From Streptomyces camponoticapitis (lineage in GTDB: Bacteria > Actinomycetota > Actinomycetes > Streptomycetales > Streptomycetaceae): DNA of 64,000 nucleotides. Position numbers and translations under genes: made by a program. How positions within the stretch are numbered: position 1 is the stretch's first letter; each line of letters begins with the position of its first letter. The notes beneath the pieces are model-generated. The model did no database searches, was not told the origin of the DNA, and saw only the letters and a list, made by a program, of their open reading frames with translations. The stretch spans positions 199,322 to 263,321 of the forward strand of contig NZ_BMMV01000002.1 in assembly GCF_014646115.1 (NCBI RefSeq). The letters run 5' to 3'. Shown here piece after piece: positions 49,978 to 58,807 of the stretch.

Positions 49978-50916
49978 TCAGTACGGGCGGTCGCCCGCGA
50001 TGGCCACCCGTTCGGCGACCCGCCGGTGCCTGCCGTAGTCGGCGACCGCGTAGTGCTGGGTGGCGCGGTTGTCCCAGAAGGCGATGTCGCCCGCCTGCCA
50101 GCGGAACCGGACCTGGTACTCCGGCACATGCGCCTGCTGGAACAGCAGCCGCAGCAGGCGGTCGCTCTCCTCCCGCGGGAGCCCCACGATCCTGGTGGTG
50201 AACGACGTGTTGACGAAGAGCATCCGCCGGCCCGTCTCGGGATGCGTCCGCACCACGGGGTGCTCCACCGGCGGGAAGGCGTCCTGGAACCGGGCCAGGC
50301 GCTCGGCGGGGTAGAACCGCGCGAAGCCCGGCACGAAGTCGTGAACGGCTCGCGCCCCGTCGATACGGTCCCTCACCTCGCGCGGCAGATTGTCGTACGC
50401 CACCGCCATGTCGGCCCACATGGTGTCGCCCCCGGCGGGCGGCACCTCACGCAGTTGCAGCACGGCGCCCATCGCCGGCCGCTCCCGGAACGTGACGTCC
50501 GTGTGCCACACGTTCTCGAAGGTCGGGACGGCCGTGCGGTCGAAGCGCGCCACGTCCTTGGCGTCCCCGGCCGCCGTCAGCAGCGGATTGGTCTCCAACT
50601 CGCCCCAGGCGAGGGCGAACGCCCGCTGCGCGCCGGCGGAGAGACGCTGCCCCCGGAAGAAGAGCACCTTCCACTCCAGCAGGGCGCGATTGAGCTCGTT
50701 CCGCAGGGCGGGCGACGGCGGAGACGACAGATCCAGGCCCCTGATCTCGGCGCCGATCGTCGCGGACTGCGGGACGAGCTCGAAGAGTCCGTACGGCCGG
50801 TCCTCCCAGCCCTCGGGAACGCGGCGCAGCTCCCGGTGCCCTTCGTACAGGCCGTCGGCGGGGATGTGAGGATCGCGGAGGGCGGGAACGGCGGATATGT
50901 CGGCAAAGGTGGTCAC
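49978..50916 (-). CDS. TauD/TfdA-family Fe(II)/2-oxoglutarate dioxygenase
   Basis: 312 aa from GTG 50916, which has GAGGAG upstream; the frame from 50964 has no such site. The 2-His-1-Asp triad is visible: His138 and Asp140 in NVWHTDVTF, and the distal His near 288 in WDNRATQHYAVADYG, with an Arg in RHRRVAERV for 2-oxoglutarate. Members desulphonate taurine, alkylsulphates or other sulphonates to release sulphite and are often induced by sulphur shortage. A cysteine-rich upstream ORF precedes it, which supports a sulphur-related role. No ssu or tau ABC genes lie in this window. Confidence 0.88.
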   Translation of the reverse strand: MTTFADISAVPALRDPHIPADGLYEGHRELRRVPEGWEDRPYGLFELVPQSATIGAEIRGLDLSSPPSPALRNELNRALLEWKVLFFRGQRLSAGAQRAFALAWGELETNPLLTAAGDAKDVARFDRTAVPTFENVWHTDVTFRERPAMGAVLQLREVPPAGGDTMWADMAVAYDNLPREVRDRIDGARAVHDFVPGFARFYPAERLARFQDAFPPVEHPVVRTHPETGRRMLFVNTSFTTRIVGLPREESDRLLRLLFQQAHVPEYQVRFRWQAGDIAFWDNRATQHYAVADYGRHRRVAERVAIAGDRPY

Positions 50917-51045
50917 GAGGCTCCTCGGGAGTACGAACCGGTGGGGAGGGGAGACGGCCCGCACCGGCGCGTGGGCGCGGGCGGCGGGTCCGGCGAGGCA
51001 GCGGCCGTCAGGACCGTGACGGTACGGGCGAGGCGCTACCGGAGG

Positions 51046-51186
51046 TCAGCGACAGCGACAACAACAGGCGGGCGGGGATCCCACCCGGCCGCGGCGCAGC
51101 AGAAAGCTGAGGCCGCGAGGCGCGCACTCACCGCGGGGACCGCTGTGACGCGGCTCCACTGCACGGTAGTTCGAGTACGGGCCCAT
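51046..51186 (-). CDS. Cysteine-rich upstream ORF (candidate cysteine-responsive leader peptide)
   Basis: 46 codons from ATG 51186 to TGA 51048-51046. The peptide ends ACCCRCR, and all four of these cysteines use TGT, a rare codon at this GC content (a fifth Cys is TGC). The frame ends 129 nt before the GTG of the TauD-type dioxygenase. TACGGT (51199-51194) ends 7 nt before the ATG, so the ORF may be translated from a leaderless mRNA; no Shine-Dalgarno site is present. Polycysteine upstream ORFs that sense Cys-tRNA are known in mycobacterial sulphur genes. Here ribosome stalling at the Cys run could adjust dioxygenase expression. A shorter GTG start at 51084 is possible. Confidence 0.7.
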   Translation of the reverse strand: MGPYSNYRAVEPRHSGPRGECAPRGLSFLLRRGRVGSPPACCCRCR

Positions 51187-51193
51187 GGCAGGC

Positions 51194-51199
51194 ACCGTA
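51194..51199 (-). promoter_or_regulatory. Candidate -10 element of a leaderless transcript for the Cys-rich upstream ORF
   Basis: On the minus strand TACGGT fits TANNNT, and its 3' end is 7 nt before the ATG at 51186. A -35 element is weak. Reading through from rhaB (stop at 51257) is also possible. Confidence 0.45.
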
Positions 51200-51256
51200 C
51201 CCCAGCCGTTGTCCCGGCGACATAAGCGGAACGGGCGGTGGACTTCGACGGAAGGC

Positions 51257-52795
51257 TCAGCCGAGTCCGATCCGCGCCGCCGCCTCCGACCACGCCCGGG
51301 CGTCGCCGCGGGGCGCGTACCGGCGCAGCCGCTGGGTCCGCGCCACCAAGCGGCGCATGTCGGAGCGGTCTCCGACGAGGCCCCGGGTCCGGGCCTGGAC
51401 GAGGACGTTGCCGAGCGCGGTGGCCTCGGCCGGGCCCGCGACCACCGGCAAGCCCGTTGCGTCCGAGGTCAGCTGGCAGAGCAGCTCGTTGCGGCTGCCA
51501 CCGCCCACCAGGTGCACCACGCGGATGTCGGTGCCCGACAGTTCGGCCGCCGTGCGCAGCGTGGCGCGGTGGGCCAGCGCGAGGCTCTCCAGGATGCAAC
51601 GGACCGTCGCAGCAGGGTCGGTGGGCGGTCGCTGGCCCGTGCGGACGCAGTACGCGGCGATACGCGCCGGCATGTCGCCCGGTGTGAGGAACGACGGGTC
51701 GTCCGGGTCGACCAGCGCGGCGAACGGTTGTGACCGGGCCGCCCCCGCCATCAGCGGCTCCAGGTCGGCCGGCAGCCCACGGTCCCCCCAGGTGCGCAGG
51801 CTCTCGGACAGCAGCCACAGCCCCATGACGTTGCGCAGGAATCGGTAACTGCCGTCCAGTCCGAGCTCGTTGGTGAAGTTCGCGGCCCGCGAGGCCTCCG
51901 TGACGACCGGCCCGGCCAGCTCCAGCCCGGCAAGTGACCACGTACCGCACGACACGTACGCGAAGCCCGGCCCGGTCGCGGGGACCGCGGCCACGGCCGA
52001 AGCCGTGTCGTGCGAGGCCACAGCCGTGACCGGCGTGGACTGCGGCAGCCCGGTCTCGGCCGCGACGTACGGCAGCAGCGTCCCCGCCGCGTCCCCCGGC
52101 CGCCGGATCGGCGGGAACAGGCTCCGGTCGATGCCCAGCCGGCCCATCAGCGCGTGCGACCAGTCACCCGCCCGCGCGTCGAACAGCCCCGTCGTGGACG
52201 CGTTCGTGGCCTCCGCGCCGACACTGCCCGTGAGCCAGTTCGTCAGCAGATCGGGGATCATCAACAGCGTTCTGGCCGCTGCCAGTTGAGCGCTTCCGGA
52301 GGCCGCCGCGAGCTGGAAGACCGTGTTGAACGGCAGATGCTGCAACCCGGTGATCCGGTACAGCTCCCCGGCCGGGACCGTCCTCCCGACCCGCTCACCG
52401 ACACCTTCGGTACGGGTGTCCCGGTAGTGGTACGGATTGCCGAGCAGCTGCCCGTCCGCGTCCAGCAGCCCGTAGTCCACCGCCCAGCTGTCGATCCCGA
52501 TCGAGGCGACGTCGCCGTACGTACGGGCCGCACGGCCGAGGCCGTCGAGCACCCCCTGGAAGAGCGAGAGCACGTCCCACCGCAGACCGCCCGGCAGCCG
52601 AACAGGCCGGTTCGGGAAGCGGTGCACCTCAGTCAGGTCGAGTGCGCCTAGATCGGACCGGCCCGGCCCGCCCACGCGCCCCGCCATCACCCGCCCGCTG
52701 GTGGCGCCGAGGTCGACGGCGACGAAGACCGGGGCGTCCGCGCCCCGTGAGGCGCCCGGCGTTGCTGCCGCCTGTGGTTCGGAGCCGTACGACAC
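51257..52795 (-). CDS. rhaB: Rhamnulokinase
   Basis: 512 aa FGGY-type sugar kinase from GTG 52795. VAVDLGATSGRVMAG is the N-terminal phosphate loop. SIGIDSWAVDYGLLD holds the catalytic Asp, and ASHDTASAVAAVPA and VHLVGGGSRNELLCQLTSDATGLPVVAGPAEATALGNV are C-terminal ATPase signatures. It phosphorylates L-rhamnulose to L-rhamnulose 1-phosphate. The gene lies 30 nt downstream of the RhaEW-type gene, so the kinase and the aldolase are co-transcribed and controlled by the palindrome at 54914-54929. No L-rhamnose isomerase gene is in this window; it may be elsewhere. Confidence 0.9.
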   Translation of the reverse strand: MSYGSEPQAAATPGASRGADAPVFVAVDLGATSGRVMAGRVGGPGRSDLGALDLTEVHRFPNRPVRLPGGLRWDVLSLFQGVLDGLGRAARTYGDVASIGIDSWAVDYGLLDADGQLLGNPYHYRDTRTEGVGERVGRTVPAGELYRITGLQHLPFNTVFQLAAASGSAQLAAARTLLMIPDLLTNWLTGSVGAEATNASTTGLFDARAGDWSHALMGRLGIDRSLFPPIRRPGDAAGTLLPYVAAETGLPQSTPVTAVASHDTASAVAAVPATGPGFAYVSCGTWSLAGLELAGPVVTEASRAANFTNELGLDGSYRFLRNVMGLWLLSESLRTWGDRGLPADLEPLMAGAARSQPFAALVDPDDPSFLTPGDMPARIAAYCVRTGQRPPTDPAATVRCILESLALAHRATLRTAAELSGTDIRVVHLVGGGSRNELLCQLTSDATGLPVVAGPAEATALGNVLVQARTRGLVGDRSDMRRLVARTQRLRRYAPRGDARAWSEAAARIGLG

Positions 52796-52825
52796 GGCGG
52801 TGCCCCCCAGCTTCCTCTCAGCGCC

Positions 52826-54883
52826 TCAACGCAGGAACGCCGCGGCGACACCCGCGTCGACGGGAATGTGCAGCCCGGTGGTGTGCGTGAGCTCGCCGCC
52901 GGTCAGGGCGAACACGGCGTTCGCCACATGCTCCGGCAGCACCTCTCGCTTGAGCAGCGTCCGCCGGGCGTAGAACTCGCCCAGCTCCTCCTCCGGCACC
53001 CCGTACACCGCCGCCCGCTGCGCCCCCCAGCCGGCCGCGAAGATCCCGGACCCGCGCACCACCCCGTCCGGGTTCACGCCGTTGACCCGGATCCCGTGCT
53101 CTCCCAACTCCGCCGCCAGCAGGCGTACTTGATGGGCCTGGTCGGCCTTGGTCGCCGAGTACGCGATGTTGTTGGGACCGGCGAACACCGCGTTCTTCGA
53201 GGTGATATAAACGATGTCCCCGCCGAGGCCCTGCCCGGTCATGACCCGCGCCGCCTCCCGCGAGACCAGGAACGAGCCGCGCGCCATGATGTCGTGCTGA
53301 AGGTCCCAGTCCCGGGCGGTCGTTTCGAGCAACGGCTTCGAGATCGAGATTCCGGCGTTGTTGACGACCAGGTCCACCCCGCCGAAGGCGAGCACCGCCT
53401 CGCGGAAGGCGGCGGCGATCGCGGCCTCGTCCGTCACGTCGACGGTGACCGCCAACGCCCGGTCCGCACCGCCCAGTTCAACGGCGACCTCCGCCGCGCT
53501 CCCCGCGTTCACATCGGCGACGACCACGCACGCGCCCTCGGCCGCCAGCCGGTGCGCGACCGCCTTCCCGATCCCGGACCCGCCGCCGGTCACCAGCGCG
53601 ACCCGCGTCGCCAGCGGCTTCGGAGCCGGCATCCGCCGGAGTTTCGCCTCCTCCAGCGCCCAGTACTCGATACGGAACTTCTCCGCCTCGTCGATCGGCG
53701 CGTACGAGGAGACCGCCTCGGCGCCCCGCATCACATTGATCGCGTTGAGATAGAACTCCCCGGCGACCCGCGCCGTCTGCTTGTCCTTGCCGTACGAGAA
53801 CATGCCCACGCCCGGCACCAGCACGATCGCCGGGTCGGCGCCCCGCATCGCCGGGGAGTCGGTGTCGGCGTGCCGGTCGTAGTAGGCGGCGTACTCCGCG
53901 CGGTACTCCTCGTGCAGGCGCCCGAAGCGGGCCGTCACCTCGTCGAGCGGCGCGGACGCCGGCAGATCGAGGACCAGCGGCCGGACCTTCGTACGGAGGA
54001 AGTGGTCCGGGCACGAGGTCCCGAGGGCCGCGAGACGCGGGTGCTCCGCGCGGGCCAGGAAGTCCAGCACCGGCGCGCTGTCGGTGAAGTGACCCACCTG
54101 GACCCGGTCCGTGGACGCCAGCCCGCGCAGCAGCGGGGCCAGCGCGGCGGCGCGGGCCCGCCGCTCGTCGTCGGGCAGCGGCCCGTATCCCTCCAGCAGC
54201 GGCCCGAACGGCTCCGGCCTACCGCGCTTCACGAGGAACCGCTCGGCCTCGCGGATGATGCTCAGCGAGTTCTCCTCGCACTCCCGCGACGTGTCGCCCC
54301 ACGCGGTGATGCCGTGGCCGCCGAGCACACAGCCGATCGCCCGCGGGTTGGCCCGCTTCATCTCGGCGATGTCCAGGCCGAGTTGGAACCCGGGCCGGCG
54401 CCAGGGCACCCACACCACACGGTCGCCGAAGCACTCCGCCGTCAGGGCCTCGCCCTCCGCCGCGCAGGCGAGCGCGATGCCGGAGTCGGGGTGCAGATGA
54501 TCGACGTGCGCGGCGTCCACCAGACCGTGCATGGCGGTGTCGATGGAGGGAGCCGCGCCCCCCTTGCCGTGCAGGCAGTAGTCGAAGGCGGCGACCATCT
54601 CGTCCTCGCGCTCCACGCCCGGGTACACCTCGGCGAGCGCGCGCAGCCGGTCGAGCCGGAGCACCGCCAGCCCCGGTTCGGTGAGCGTGCCCAGATCCCC
54701 GCCCGAGCCCTTGACCCACATCAGCTCCGTGTCGGCGCCGCTCACCGGATCAGGGGCCAGGCCCTTGGCGGAGGTGTTGCCGCCCGCGTAGTTGGTGTTG
54801 CGCGGGTCCGCGCCCAGGCGGTGGGAACGCGCCAGGAGTTCGGCGGCGGGGAGGGGCTGAGCGGCTCCGGGGGAGGGCGTCAT
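52826..54883 (-). CDS. rhaEW: Bifunctional rhamnulose-1-phosphate aldolase/short-chain dehydrogenase (RhaEW type)
   Basis: 685 aa from ATG 54883, with AAGGAAG upstream. The N-terminal class II aldolase-like domain (about 20-410) has NYAGGNTSAKG and the metal-binding HLHPDSGIALAC and GGHGITAWGD. The C-terminal SDR domain (about 430-685) has the Rossmann site VTGGGSGIG, NNAGIS and the catalytic YSATK. The fusion cleaves L-rhamnulose 1-phosphate to dihydroxyacetone phosphate and L-lactaldehyde and oxidises the lactaldehyde to lactate. It is first in the operon with rhaB. Loss of a linker or catalytic residue is not seen. Confidence 0.92.
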   Translation of the reverse strand: MTPSPGAAQPLPAAELLARSHRLGADPRNTNYAGGNTSAKGLAPDPVSGADTELMWVKGSGGDLGTLTEPGLAVLRLDRLRALAEVYPGVEREDEMVAAFDYCLHGKGGAAPSIDTAMHGLVDAAHVDHLHPDSGIALACAAEGEALTAECFGDRVVWVPWRRPGFQLGLDIAEMKRANPRAIGCVLGGHGITAWGDTSRECEENSLSIIREAERFLVKRGRPEPFGPLLEGYGPLPDDERRARAAALAPLLRGLASTDRVQVGHFTDSAPVLDFLARAEHPRLAALGTSCPDHFLRTKVRPLVLDLPASAPLDEVTARFGRLHEEYRAEYAAYYDRHADTDSPAMRGADPAIVLVPGVGMFSYGKDKQTARVAGEFYLNAINVMRGAEAVSSYAPIDEAEKFRIEYWALEEAKLRRMPAPKPLATRVALVTGGGSGIGKAVAHRLAAEGACVVVADVNAGSAAEVAVELGGADRALAVTVDVTDEAAIAAAFREAVLAFGGVDLVVNNAGISISKPLLETTARDWDLQHDIMARGSFLVSREAARVMTGQGLGGDIVYITSKNAVFAGPNNIAYSATKADQAHQVRLLAAELGEHGIRVNGVNPDGVVRGSGIFAAGWGAQRAAVYGVPEEELGEFYARRTLLKREVLPEHVANAVFALTGGELTHTTGLHIPVDAGVAAAFLR

Positions 54884-54913
54884 CAAGAGGCTTCCTTCGA
54901 TCCCTGATCGATG

Positions 54914-54929
54914 AATGAATCGATTCATT
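54914..54929. promoter_or_regulatory. 16-bp palindromic operator upstream of rhaEW-rhaB
   Basis: AATGAATCGATTCATT is perfectly palindromic with a central CG, the style of LacI-family operators. It lies 31 nt upstream of the ATG and just downstream of the -10 box, around the expected start of transcription, so binding would block transcription. The regulator is not encoded next to it. Confidence 0.75.
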
Positions 54930-54932
54930 GAG

Positions 54933-54962
54933 AAGGTAGGCGGGGCCGCCGACGCATGTCAA
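54933..54962 (-). promoter_or_regulatory. Promoter of rhaEW-rhaB
   Basis: TTGACA (54962-54957), an 18-nt spacer and TACCTT (54938-54933) on the minus strand give a near-consensus vegetative promoter. Its start should fall within the adjacent 16-bp palindrome. Confidence 0.7.
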
Positions 54963-55046
54963 GGTTGGATAGGACCCAGGAGAACCTCTGCCATGTACGG
55001 CTGAACCGTTCCAGGTCGGACGCCGTCTTCCAGCGGCCGGCCGAAC

Positions 55047-55874
55047 TCACCCCCCGGCGAGCAACTCCGCGATCTCGACGTGCAGTTGAAGCGGCAGCCG
55101 GGTGCCCCAGCGAGCCGACGCCTCCGCCGCCAGGTCCCGGCTCCACCGCCAGCTCTCGACGGCCGCCGACCGCAGTTCGTCGGGCCGGGCCCCGCCGGTC
55201 GTGCGGAGATGGCGCGCGCGGTCGGCCTCCGGAAGGTCCTGCTCCAGCGCGCGGCTCGGCGTCAGCCAGTGCGCCGTGGAACCGCGCAGCAGCCGGCACA
55301 GCTTCAACTGGAGCGGTGAGACGACGGCGTGCAGCAGGTTGTACGCGCGGGCGCTCTCGCCACGCGCCGCGACATGCGCCAGCATCAGCGTCCAGTTGGC
55401 GAGCTCGTCGCACAGCTCCTGCGCCGTGGACACCGGCTCGGGTGGACGGAATTCGGCGAGCCGCCGGGTGGCGGCGGTGAGCCGCCCGCTGCGGTCGAGC
55501 AGGACGGCCGAGCCGGGGTCGGGAAGATGCACCGCGCCCTCCCAGGAAGGGATCAGGTCGATCCCGGGCCCCGCCGCGTCGACGTGGAACTCTCCACGCA
55601 TCAGGTCCTCGAAGACGACGGCGAGAATGCCGTGCATATTGGTGTGGGCCAGCTTCAGCGGGGCCAGCCGCTCGACGAACTCCCGCCCGTCGAAGGTCTC
55701 CGCGTCCGCGTCCCGTACGAAGAGATACGCGTCGATGTCGGAGTGCTCGTCGGACTCCCCGAGGGTCCACGAGCCGTACAACAGCACTCCGTCCAGGCGC
55801 GGTTCGGCCTCGGCGAGCTCACGCAGCCGTTCTACGCGGCGGTTCAGGACAGGGGACGGCGGCACATGACGCAT
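55047..55874 (-). CDS. Nucleotidyltransferase-domain protein, lincosamide nucleotidyltransferase-like
   Basis: 275 aa from ATG 55874, with AGGAGAG upstream. The Pol-beta-type signature is clear: LLYGSWTLGESDEHSDIDAYLFV holds the GS motif and the DxD metal ligands, with a third acidic residue further on. The C-terminal half is helical with Trp-rich segments. The length and architecture resemble lincosamide nucleotidyltransferases, which transfer AMP onto drug hydroxyls, but other small-molecule adenylyltransferases look alike. No antibiotic cluster is nearby. Resistance activity is a possibility only. Confidence 0.75.
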   Translation of the reverse strand: MRHVPPSPVLNRRVERLRELAEAEPRLDGVLLYGSWTLGESDEHSDIDAYLFVRDADAETFDGREFVERLAPLKLAHTNMHGILAVVFEDLMRGEFHVDAAGPGIDLIPSWEGAVHLPDPGSAVLLDRSGRLTAATRRLAEFRPPEPVSTAQELCDELANWTLMLAHVAARGESARAYNLLHAVVSPLQLKLCRLLRGSTAHWLTPSRALEQDLPEADRARHLRTTGGARPDELRSAAVESWRWSRDLAAEASARWGTRLPLQLHVEIAELLAGG

Positions 55875-56007
55875 GGGACAGGTCTCTCCTGGATCTGGGT
55901 GACGGCACACGAACGAGGCCCGGTGGCTGCCGGGTCGCGGTTTTGGACCACGCTCGTGTGCTCAGGTCATACCCATGCCGCAGATCCTAGAGGACGTGCC
56001 CGGTGGC

Positions 56008-57867
56008 CTACCTGGACAGCAGGGGCTCCAGTGGCTCCAGGGACGGGAGAGGGATGTCCGGGAGGTCCGGGAGGTCGGGGATGAGCGGTGGGACGGAGCC
56101 CAACGGGTCGCTCTCGACGACATAGCTGCAGTACGTGTACGAGTAACCGGGATCGATCGACATGCCGTCCGTCGTGCTCGTGACGTCGTTCGCCGCGTCC
56201 CCGGAGTGCTTGAGGAGGAAGTGGTAGTCGCCCACGGGCAGCCGCAGCGTCTTCCTCGGGTAGTTCTTGCCGGAGTCCTTGCAGGCCCTGTCCACGGCGT
56301 CGTAGCTGGAGTAGTTCACACAGCCGCCGCAGGCCTTGATCTTGACCGTGCCGGTCACGGGGCCGGTGTAGAGGATCTCCACCGCGTCCGAGGCGTCGTT
56401 GCTGATCACGACCTCCAGCCGGGGACCGCCCGGGGCGCTCGAAGGCGGCAGACGGTCGCCGGCCGCGGCGCGTTCCTGCGCGATCTCGGCGGCGATGGCG
56501 ATGTCCCGCGCCCGGTCCCTGCGCGAACTGTCCTTGTACGTCGACCTGAACGAGGTCAGGGTCTCCTGCGCGAGGTCGAAGTCCTTGTCCTTGAACTGGT
56601 CCACACCGCAGGCGTAGGTCCCGGACTCCACGCCCGCCGCGGCGCTCTTCTTGAGTGCGGCCGTGTCCGTCTCGAAGGTGCCGACCATCTTGGAGATGGT
56701 CTCCAACTCCGTTCTGACCGAGCAGGGTTCGGCTCCGTCCAGCTTCCCGGAGCGGTCCCTGATCGTGGCGGCCACGGCCGGCTTCACCTCACCGGCCTGC
56801 TCCGACTCGGGGAACAGCGAGATGAGTTCGGCCAGTTCACCGCCGTCCGAGACCGGCTTGCCCGGGGCCAGTCCAAGCTTCCCGCACTCCAGGAGCGAGG
56901 TGGCCAACGGCTGGTCGGGCCACTTGACCAGCTCGCCGAGCAGATCCGCGTCGACCGAATCGGGCACCTCGCGCAGATATGTGAGGGCGTCGACGGCGTC
57001 GCAGTAGTCCTTCCGCGTGTACGGGACGGACACGGCCTTGTAGAAGGTGGTGAGCCGCTCGGGCACGAGCTTGCCCGCCCTCGAATCCCCCTCGTTCTCG
57101 CCGAGGTCCCGGTAGACACCGAGAGCGGCGGTGAATCCCACGCTCTTGTCCCGGCTGTTGCCGGTGCTCTCGCGCGTGGCCTCGACCTTCTTGTCGGCCT
57201 CGGCGAGCCGGTCGAGCAGCATCCGCTCGACCGCCTCCTCCCGCGCACCGTCGTAGGCCACGGCCCCGCCCACGGGTATCGCCAGCAGGACAAGGGCCAC
57301 GGCGACGGCCACGGCGGGCCGCAGGGCGGGGAGCACCAACGGCGGTCGCGCGACCGGGACACGGGCGCGCCGCGCACCGTCGAGTGCCGCGGCGATCAGC
57401 ACCAGGGCGTAGAGCACGACAAGCGGCCCGGGTGCGCCGTTGGTGTCGGCGGGCAGCACGAGGAGAAGGAACAGCCCGGTCGCGGCCAGGCTGAGTCCGA
57501 GCCGGAGCCAGTCGCGGATCAGGGCGTAACCGAGCCCGAGGCCGGTCAGGTTGAGGAGCGCGACGGCGGCGACATGACCGGACGCGGGCGGCGGGCCGAC
57601 GGGCTGAGGGGGAACGGAGGGCGGGGGGTACTCGAAGGCCGGGGGCTGGGTCGGTTGCGGCGGTGTCACCGGGGGCTGGGCCGGCGGTGTCGGAGGCGGT
57701 GAGGCGGGCGGCGGGGGCGGCGGCGTCAGCGGCTGCGCCGGTATGGACGGGGGTACGGCGTCGCTGGGTTCGCCGGCGACCGTCCCCGGGGCGTCCGCGT
57801 CTCTGCCCGCTTCGGAGCCTGAGCCCGCGCCCGTCCCCTCCTCGTCACTGTCTCTGCCCGTGGCCAT
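56008..57867 (-). CDS. Proline-rich membrane-anchored protein with large extracytoplasmic region
   Basis: 619 aa. Residues 1-95 are acidic then strongly Pro-rich. Hydrophobic helices follow at about 97-150 and again at 183-205 (VALVLLAIPVGGAVAYDGA), so the N-terminus is cytosolic and the C-terminal 400 residues are outside. The outer part is helical, then beta-rich, with Cys pairs such as ACGGCV and a final Pro/Leu-rich tail. A DUF4190-like TM region may be present, but no enzyme was recognised. Possible roles are cell-envelope sensing or a cell-wall binding scaffold. It is single on the minus strand. Confidence 0.65.
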   Translation of the reverse strand: MATGRDSDEEGTGAGSGSEAGRDADAPGTVAGEPSDAVPPSIPAQPLTPPPPPPASPPPTPPAQPPVTPPQPTQPPAFEYPPPSVPPQPVGPPPASGHVAAVALLNLTGLGLGYALIRDWLRLGLSLAATGLFLLLVLPADTNGAPGPLVVLYALVLIAAALDGARRARVPVARPPLVLPALRPAVAVAVALVLLAIPVGGAVAYDGAREEAVERMLLDRLAEADKKVEATRESTGNSRDKSVGFTAALGVYRDLGENEGDSRAGKLVPERLTTFYKAVSVPYTRKDYCDAVDALTYLREVPDSVDADLLGELVKWPDQPLATSLLECGKLGLAPGKPVSDGGELAELISLFPESEQAGEVKPAVAATIRDRSGKLDGAEPCSVRTELETISKMVGTFETDTAALKKSAAAGVESGTYACGVDQFKDKDFDLAQETLTSFRSTYKDSSRRDRARDIAIAAEIAQERAAAGDRLPPSSAPGGPRLEVVISNDASDAVEILYTGPVTGTVKIKACGGCVNYSSYDAVDRACKDSGKNYPRKTLRLPVGDYHFLLKHSGDAANDVTSTTDGMSIDPGYSYTYCSYVVESDPLGSVPPLIPDLPDLPDIPLPSLEPLEPLLSR

Positions 57868-58216
57868 GTGTCCCCCTGTTGTGTTGTACCGCAGTCTCCC
57901 ACTGCTACTTCATACAGTGAACGTCAAGGTCGGTGCCGTGCAAGGCAGTTGGGGAATGATCGTGGCATCCGCCCAGCTCCGCCGGACTCCCCGTGGCGGT
58001 ACCGAAATTCGGCCATGAAGATGATTGGCGCACTCGAACTCTGGCCAGAATGATGACGTGACAGTGAGTCGGCGAACTACATAATAATACGTTGGGGCGC
58101 CCCTAAAGATCATTGATTCTGCTCTCCGGGAATCGCCCTGCCACCGCGCACCGTCAGCACCCAGCAATACGTCCCAGGCCATCGGGCCACCAATGAACGG
58201 CGCGAGGAGAGCGGCC
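57868..58216. other. Gene-free interval with AT-rich segment and weak promoter
   Basis: A 349-bp gap between divergently read genes. It includes an AT-rich stretch near 58080-58095 with GTGACA (58058-58063), 18 nt, then TAATAA, a weak plus-strand promoter candidate. GGGGCGCCCC (58094-58103) is a short palindrome right after it. I see no RNA gene or ORF in this interval. Confidence 0.45.
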
Positions 58217-58807
58217 GTGCATGATGAATTCCTGTGCCATGTCACCGCCTACGGAGTCAGTGGCGGTCAGCGTATAGGCGTACCTCTGGGAACGTATCGC
58301 GCACCCACTCTGTCACTTGCACTGTGGTGGTTACGGGACCGGGCCACATGGATTGCGGAACGTCTCGATCCGAGCCCCGACAATGACAATTTCCCCGCCC
58401 AGGCGCTCGCCCCACTGGCGGACAATGTCCCCGACGTACCCCAGATGCTGCGGGCCTGGCGCGACAATCAGGCTCATCAGGACCGGGTCGCGGAACATCT
58501 GGCGGCAGGCCTGCTCATTCGAGTGGCCACGCACGACGAAACCACGGAATACGAACTGCTCGCGGAATCCGTTGACGCACTGCGGATGGATCGTGCCAGC
58601 CCCTCGCTGATCGACGAGACGGAAATCCAGGACGATTACGCCGGCGGTGACGCGTACGGGCGGACATCCGTCGCGGCGGAGCACCCGTACGAGAGTGAGT
58701 ACGGTTACGCGTACGCATATGTAAAGCCTTCGGAAGGCGCCGGGAAATGGCGTACGTCCGAGGACTCCTTCGCCGACACCCTGCAACTGGGCAGGCTGCC
58801 CCGGTAA
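58217..58807 (+). CDS. Hypothetical protein with Tyr-rich C-terminal part
   Basis: 196 aa from GTG 58217, which has GAGGAGA upstream; ATG 58193 is an alternative without one. No signal or membrane segment is present. The C-terminal 50 residues are acidic and Tyr-rich (YESEYGYAYAYVK), and the middle is helical (LWWLRDRATWIAERLD). No family was recognised. The third-position GC is lower than in its neighbours, which may mean recent acquisition. Confidence 0.55.
   Translation: MHDEFLCHVTAYGVSGGQRIGVPLGTYRAPTLSLALWWLRDRATWIAERLDPSPDNDNFPAQALAPLADNVPDVPQMLRAWRDNQAHQDRVAEHLAAGLLIRVATHDETTEYELLAESVDALRMDRASPSLIDETEIQDDYAGGDAYGRTSVAAEHPYESEYGYAYAYVKPSEGAGKWRTSEDSFADTLQLGRLPR

Noticed and set aside
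52868..54907. A 679-codon open frame antisense to the RhaEW-type gene
   Set aside because: It is opposite a convincing fusion enzyme, its translation is Arg/Gly/Pro-rich without domains, and such long shadow frames are common in GC-rich DNA.
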